A DNA stretch of 64,000 nucleotides from Molanna angustata. Its lineage: Eukaryota > Arthropoda > Insecta > Trichoptera > Molannidae. Positions 58,688 to 64,000 of this stretch are shown here, in pieces. Within the stretch, counting starts at the first letter, position 1. Each line of letters starts with the position of its first letter. The position numbers and the translations under genes were made by a program. The notes below the pieces were generated by a model. It saw only the letters and a list, made by a program, of their open reading frames with translations. It did not search any database and was not told where the DNA came from. Where the stretch lies: the NCBI GenBank assembly GCA_963576475.1, contig OY754980.1:30301563-30365562 (forward strand). The letters are read 5' to 3'.

Positions 58688-58796
58688 AATTTACTGGCTG
58701 GACAGAACGTTAACGACAATGAATGGCACACGGTTCGTTTCTCAAGAAGAGCTTCAAATTTGAAGCTTCAAGTGGACAGTGCTATGCCCGTGAGGG
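58688..58796 (+). CDS. Nrx-1: Neurexin-1 exon: middle of LNS4
   Basis: Exon of 109 bases, phase 0 in and phase 1 out, acceptor (T)nCAG and donor GTATGT. It encodes [20 protein letters not shown], then [16 protein letters not shown] and a split codon. The NDNEWHTVR motif and the basic RR-x-S-x-x-L-x-V-D strand are LNS4 hallmarks (human [20 protein letters not shown]). An open frame runs past the donor to 58861, so intron retention would add a short unrelated tail before a stop. The downstream exon at 63874 restores the frame with the split Ala codon. Confidence 0.95.
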
Positions 58797-58861
58797 GTAT
58801 GTTAAGTATGTATTGGGCACAACACCACGCACACTTATTTATTACCTTATTTATAATGTGA

Positions 58862-59490
58862 CTTGTTAGATTTAGTTGGTTTAACACACTTGTTGATATA
58901 TTTTTTATTTTATTTTACTGTGTTTCAACAGAGACAAATAATTATCCTCTGTCACGTTTGATAACAATTATTATACACCGTGTGATAGAAAACTAGAGTT
59001 ATGTACCTATTTAATCACCAACACGATGATAAACAAATTGTATTTTGCACAGAAACAAAATTTGTGAATCAAAATACACCACACACAAATGAATTTATTT
59101 TTTCACATAAAATTAAAGCAGTGTTTCACGCTACATAACCTAAAAACGTAAAAAGAAAACCTATGTCGATAATTTGGAACTGATTATAAATGGGCTCTTT
59201 TGTTATTTTTATTACCAATTTTAATTCATTGAGATATGAAACTCAATTGATTTTTTATTTCGAAATATGAAGCCCATATAATTAAAAAAAAAAATTACTT
59301 GAATGTTTGTTAATTAGTTTGAATTGGTATGAACATTTACTGTAAGTGAAATTTGAAGTGGCATACGATTGGAAAATAAATTGTCAAACAACAATATCAC
59401 GTAGTTACATAGAAAATTAATTTATTTATTTACTTCATGTACAATGGCGGGTTTATAGCCATAAGGTAATTTCTTTCAAGCAACCAAAGC
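58862..59490. other. AT-rich neurexin intron
   Basis: No gene; a short SINE-like scrap (GTTTATAGCCATAAGGTAAT) lies at 59430-59485. Confidence 0.35.
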
Positions 59491-59491
59491 A

Positions 59492-59666
59492 AGATAATTA
59501 ATATTTTTAATAAATAGAAATAAAAAACTTGTTTAAAATCAATCCCACTATTTATTATGACTACAACCTACAGCCGGTTCCGTGCTAAGGTTGGAGTCAT
59601 AATAAATAGTGGAATTGATTTAAAATAAGTTTTTTATTTTTATTTATTAAAAATATTAATTATCTC
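59492..59666. repeat. 175-bp foldback
   Basis: AATATTTTTAATAAATAGAA and CCCACTATTTATTATGACT pair with AGTCATAATAAATAGTGG and TTTATTAAAAATATT; the loop is around CTACAGCCGGTTCCG. Confidence 0.8.
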
Positions 59667-59884
59667 AATGGGATTCCATCAAGAACTGACAAATCTAACC
59701 AATGCAACGTGAAGCCATAAATAGTGTAGTAGTAGGTACATTAAATTTATAACTAAAAGTAAACAGAAAGATAAACACATAACATTATTAAATGTTAAAT
59801 AACAGCAACAAAGAAAGGAGGAAGATAGAGGTTTTGGGAGGAGGGAGAAGATGGGGAAGTAGTGTCAGTTAAGATTTATTAGAC

Positions 59885-60195
59885 AGACTAATTTAACAAG
59901 TGTGGAATTACGGACATTCCTCAACGTCCATAATAACTTTTCATTAAAGGCTTCTTGACGTTCCACAACATCATGTTCTATAAAACACACTCAATGGGAA
60001 ATAGCTTTAAAATATGCATAGCAGAAGGATCTATGAACAATATTCTAAAACATTTTGTTGAGAACACAGTTTTTGCAGTAATCGACGCAGTAGTAATACT
60101 TTTAAATATCAAGTGACTTTATCATCCTTTTTTGTGATGTAGTCATGTTATATGTATAAAAAAAACTCAAACACCAGAGCACGACATTTCACTTA
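59885..60195 (+). repeat. Dispersed repeat, sense copy
   Basis: Partner of 54285-54565 in inverted orientation (CACAGTTTTTGCAGT, GAACAATATTCTAAAACATT, ATTCCTCAACGTCCATAATA). Diverged but collinear. Confidence 0.65.
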
Positions 60196-60208
60196 CAAGG
60201 CACTGCCC

Positions 60209-60518
60209 CACTTGATAATGATATATTCACAATATAACAGAGAAAAGAATGATATATTGACAATATAACAGAGAAAAGAATGATATATTGACAATATAAC
60301 AGAGAAAAGAATGATATATTGACAATATAACAGAGAAAAGAATGATATATTGACAATATAACAGAGAAAAGAATGATATATTGACAATATAACAGAGAAA
60401 AGAATGATATATTGACAATATAACAGAGAAAAGAATGATATATTGACAATATAACAGAGAAAAGAATGATATATTGACAATATAACAGAGAAAAGAATGA
60501 TATATTGACAATATAACA
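60209..60518 (+). repeat. 31-bp tandem array, about ten copies
   Basis: The unit AGAATGATATATTGACAATA plus TAACAGAGAAA is almost invariant. Since 31 is 1 mod 3, all three minus-strand frames stay open and give false proteins. Two further copies lie at 60921-60978. Confidence 0.92.
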
Positions 60519-60857
60519 TTTTTTAACAGATTTTTAATTATCTCAATAGAGACGAAGTTGGAATATTTACTGTAGGAGAACCGGGAAATCAAGGCACCTA
60601 CAGGGCTTACGACCTGTCATCGGCTGGTTTACGTGATCACTTTATGCGCTTGCGCAACGTTCACCAATTATGCCTTTTTAATGAGATCCCAAGAAAAAAA
60701 AGGCATAATTGGTGAACGTTGCGCAAGCGCATAAAGTGATCACGTAAACCAGCCGATGACAGGTCGTAAGCCCTGTAGGTGCTTTGACTTCCCGGTTCTC
60801 CTACAATAAATATTCCAACTTCGTCTCTATTGAGATAATTAAAAATCTGTTAAAAAT
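60519..60857. repeat. ~340-bp near-perfect foldback
   Basis: The arms of about 160 bp include TTTTAATTATCTCAATAGAG, GACGAAGTTGGAATATT, CGACCTGTCATCGGCTGGTT and GCGCAACGTTCACCAATTAT; the loop is around 60679-60700. It sits between two parts of the 31-bp array. Its halves also occur as the arms of the element at 3108-6449. Confidence 0.88.
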
Positions 60858-60920
60858 TATCTTTGACTCCCGACAGGGAAAAAAATCCAATGTTTACGCA
60901 TATGCAATAATAAAAATATT

Positions 60921-60978
60921 CGACAATATAACAGAGAAAAGAATGATATATTGACAATATAACAGAGAAAAGAATGAT
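60921..60978 (+). repeat. 31-bp repeat remainder (two copies)
   Basis: Same unit as 60209-60518, separated from it by the foldback and 64 further bases. Confidence 0.85.
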
Positions 60979-61049
60979 GGCATACATATTGAGGTAGATC
61001 AGTTACAGGGGAAGAATAAAAAAAGAATAATTTTAATTTAGTACGTAAG

Positions 61050-61092
61050 TCATCCTGAAGATGAGAACATCGTTCTCGAAACCGGTCGACAG
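61050..61092 (+). other. Penelope-type ribozyme-like motif
   Basis: CCTGAAGATGAGAACATCGT followed by TCTCGAAACCGGTCG has a GAGAAC/GTTCTC stem before GAAAC. It resembles text found in Penelope-like elements that carry hammerhead motifs, but the strict CUGAUGA core is absent. Confidence 0.3.
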
Positions 61093-61839
61093 TTATTTGT
61101 GCTCATAAGTGGTGTATACCAAGTTATTATTATATATATTATAAAATAAAAATTATAATGACGCCACAAAGTTACTTCCTTAAAAATAAAACTGAAAAAA
61201 AGAATAGATAGGCACCAAATTTATTTTAACATGTTCATTCATGAAACTTTGAGATAAATAATATGAATTCATAAGATACAAAGGAGAAAGGCAATTGTGG
61301 TTTCACTGGATTCATGAATCCAGGCCCACAAGCACAGGTTACCAGAGTACCAGCCAGAACAGGCAAGCCACGTGGGCTTGCGACCATGTATGCGGGATTA
61401 AGGGGCCCCTTTATGACTCAAGTCACGCTCACCACTCAACCACCAACCTCCAACTGATACTCCACTCCCCTGCGTAACCAATGCATGAATGAGTCCATAA
61501 ATATATATCATATAACCTTGTCTTACGAGGGACAACATAAATGTACCTATAAGAATTGTTTTCGCTTTGAGTGTGTAAAATAATTGTAAATTGTTTATTC
61601 GAATAAACACATAGAAATGGTTTTATGTTTTGAGTTGAGTAGTATTTCAAACACTAAATTTCACAGATTTTTTAATTCACCACTGCTCTTATTGATGATT
61701 TTGATTGTTAAGTCGAATCTATTGAAAATAAATATATTATTCAAAAAACATTTTATAGGTATTGGGTATGCGGTATTTTATATAATTTTTAGTAACATGT
61801 TTATCCCACAATGTGGGGTAATCAGCGAAAGGTGTGTGC

Positions 61840-61990
61840 ACGCGTGTATTCCCACACACCAGTCTTCTCACACCTAAAAAGGCACTAGATTCAGAATGGG
61901 AGGAGGAGAACTATCTGAGATGTTATTTTGCCTCTTGTATTTTCTGCATTTTCTTGTATTAATAATAGAAAAAAGTGGAAGCATCACTCT
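61840..61990 (+). repeat. Single-unit relative of the 106-bp array element
   Basis: CCCACACACCAGTCTTCTCA, GGCACTAGATTCAGAATGGG, CTGAGATGTTATTTTGCCTC and AGTGGAAGCAT correspond in order to the left flank, one unit and the right flank of the element at 6606-7514. Confidence 0.7.
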
Positions 61991-63873
61991 AAGCCGGTGC
62001 TTCATAGCACAGCATATAATTTGGAAAAGACAATTTTGCATATTTATTTTTTGTCTTCAAATTTTCATAGTTTTCTTGTCATATACATAAGACCTTATGT
62101 ACCTGTATTAGATTCTGTCATGAAGGTATAATACATGATTCTGTTGTATGTTAAATTATTCTAAAAAGTAATTGGAGCCTTGATACATTTTTATAAAAAA
62201 AATTAAAATCAGAAATACAATATTCTATGGGGTAGTATTAAATACCAACATAAAGAGGTAGCAATAATATATCAACAATTGTCTTAACCTTGTCGAATAA
62301 TAGTTTATAAGGATTTAATTTCATTTGAATAAGTATGTTATTAATTTTTTTTTAATTACATTAATGATAAAATCTTGATGAACGATTACAAATGATTTTA
62401 AATACTAAATGAAATTGGATCTTTTTATCTTGGAAGATATTAATTAAAAATATTAATGAAAATTAGAAAATATTATATTATATTCTAAATAAATTTGAAA
62501 TAAATTGAATCATACCAATTCTAATCAATTATATCATTATGTGTGAATATCAAATGGTTTATGTATTAATTTATTGAAAAAAAAATTGTGAAAAAAATAT
62601 TTGCAATTTTTAAGACATTGAATGTGAATATAAAAATTAATTCTTCCAGGTAAAATATTAAACTCTCCTTCGTCATAACCATTGTTGATTGCACATTTTA
62701 AATTTAAATGGTTAGATAAAATTTGAATCAGTACAATACAAGAAAGAAATATCTTTTGATATTTCTTTGAATATTTCAACAATCAGCAAAAATAATTTTG
62801 GAATAGAATTCATTATAATTTATTTATAATAATATATTCCTGAATGCCACGTTGAAATAATTTTCACTAATCAATGTGAGATTTCACATAAATTTGATCA
62901 ATATGAGCCTCTTACAATCTCTTACAACTTCAATATCAAATTAATGTAAAAGAATGTCATTCTTATGTTCAATTAATTGTTAATTGATTAACAAATAAAT
63001 TAGTCATTTTTAAAGTACAAATTTTGACATACATACATGTCAATCTATATTATGAAGATGTGCAATAAACAATTGTTTTCCTTATAATTTTATTTATCTT
63101 TCTAGTGGGCACTTTATCTTTGGTTTCCCATATTTTATTTTAGCTTTACTTTTCTTCCATTTCTTTTTACTTTATTATTTTGTCTGATACGTAGTCTGCC
63201 CTCTTGCCTGCTATATCCCTAGTCTTGGAAATGTGAATGATAATTATAGGAATTTAAAAAAAAATGAAAAATAAAACAACCAAAACTAAAATTGTAGTGC
63301 TTGTGATGTTTTTATCTCTATTAAAAAAAAACAAATAAAAAAACAATCTAAACCATAATAATTATATTGTTTGACTGTATATTTTTTATATTACTATTTT
63401 GTATTTTGAAAATACTTTAAAAAACAAGTCACAGAATTTAAAAGCTTGAAATTCCATCGTGTGATTTTTGAATACTGCTAACTGGTAACTTTTGATAAGT
63501 AGCATGAGTTATTTAAAAAATGGTGATTATAAACATTCTTGTATTTTAGATACTTGTTATATTAAAATTTAATACTGTCAATGAAATAAGTAATTGAATG
63601 CGTAGATTTTGAAAAGATCTTTAGATGAAAATGTAATTTTTAAAAGAATCAAAAAATGTAAATATTTTCCGGCGTTGATATTATTTTGGCTTTCTGAAAC
63701 TCTTCGCGTTATTGTGCTGTCTCTTTATTTTTACTTAAAAATAACTCTTCCATAATTCAATTTGATTTGCAGTTAATCTTCTCTCTATTAAATCTGTCTG
63801 TATGTCGTAACATTATCTGTTAGACTGCGACTTTTCATTGCGATGTTTTGTTAAATTTTTGGTTTTGCTTCAG
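61991..63873. other. AT-rich neurexin intron end
   Basis: No exon until 63874; no repeat family recognised. Confidence 0.4.
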
Positions 63874-64000
63874 CCGAGACAATATTGGGAAAAGCTTCCA
63901 CTTTAGAAATAGCCACCATACACCTCGGAGGACTGTTCCACGCCGAAGAGGAAATACAGATGACTACGACGTTGCCCAACTTTGTCGGATACCTTCAAGG
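63874..64000 (+). CDS. Nrx-1: Neurexin-1 exon: C-terminal part of LNS4 (cut by window end)
   Basis: Exon with acceptor TTTTGCTTCAG, entering in phase 1. It reads AETILGKASTLEIATIHLGG, then LFHAEEEIQMTTTLPNFVGY and LQG, and is truncated by the window edge. The run HLGGLFHAEEEIQMT-x-T-x-PNF-x-G matches insect Nrx-1, and PNFIGHLQ matches the end of vertebrate LNS4. It joins in frame to 58796 across a 5.1-kb intron that holds a 31-bp tandem array and a large foldback. LNS5 and the rest of the gene should follow downstream. Confidence 0.95.

Noticed and set aside
60189..60592. Three overlapping minus-strand frames with Tyr/Ile/Phe repeats
   Set aside because: They are the 31-bp array read in three registers; a unit length of 1 mod 3 without stops gives such frames automatically.

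Overview
The window is animal nuclear DNA, most likely from a lepidopteran insect. It is AT-rich and intron-dominated. It carries the short GTAGGTACCTAC-type repeats, tRNA-derived SINEs, CR1/Jockey- and RTE-like LINE ends and Helitron-like elements that are typical of moth and butterfly genomes. The species is an inference; nothing in the sequence names it. There is no bacterial-style gene layout, no CRISPR array and no operon.

The backbone is one large plus-strand gene, an alpha-neurexin (Drosophila Nrx-1 / vertebrate NRXN family). Eight coding exons are visible at 16313-16465, 45331-45438, 51362-51554, 53947-54138, 55421-55564, 57177-57394, 58688-58796 and 63874 to the window end. All eight have AG/GT borders and phases that join without a frame break. 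In order they encode the end of LNS2, all of LNS3, EGF2 and nearly all of LNS4. The N-terminal exons must lie upstream of the window, and LNS5, EGF3, LNS6 and the membrane anchor downstream.

A second gene lies antisense inside the 28.9-kb neurexin intron. It is a small THAP zinc-finger gene on the minus strand, with a possible noncoding first exon near 38843-38885 and coding exons at 37817-38027 and 35167-35489. The predicted protein has 177 residues. A CR1/Jockey-like LINE sits in its intron, starting about 20 bases after the 5' splice site.

Most of the rest is repeats. 0.9-8 kb: a LINE relic, a 3.3-kb element with ~280-bp inverted ends around a broken Tc1-like transposase, and a 106-bp tandem array. 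8-19 kb: SINEs, Helitron-like elements (including a 1-kb palindrome with two 3' ends), a 76-bp repeat holding a THAP-like start, LINE ends and a Penelope fragment. 19-27 kb: two Helitron-like units joined head to tail. 27-40 kb: LINE relics and the THAP gene. 40.6-42.9 kb: a 157-bp satellite with a 1,095-bp higher-order repeat. 43.8 and 56.3 kb: two hAT elements with perfect 8-bp target duplications. 51.7-53.9 kb: a Harbinger-like MITE followed by a 2-kb Helitron-like element with 18-bp minisatellites that ends 48 bases before a neurexin exon. 60-61 kb: a 31-bp array interrupted by a ~340-bp foldback.

I found no clear evidence of a wholly new biological system. The most unusual structures are the tandem Helitron-like units, the 3'/3' palindrome, the satellite higher-order repeat and the inverted repeats that flank neurexin exons.
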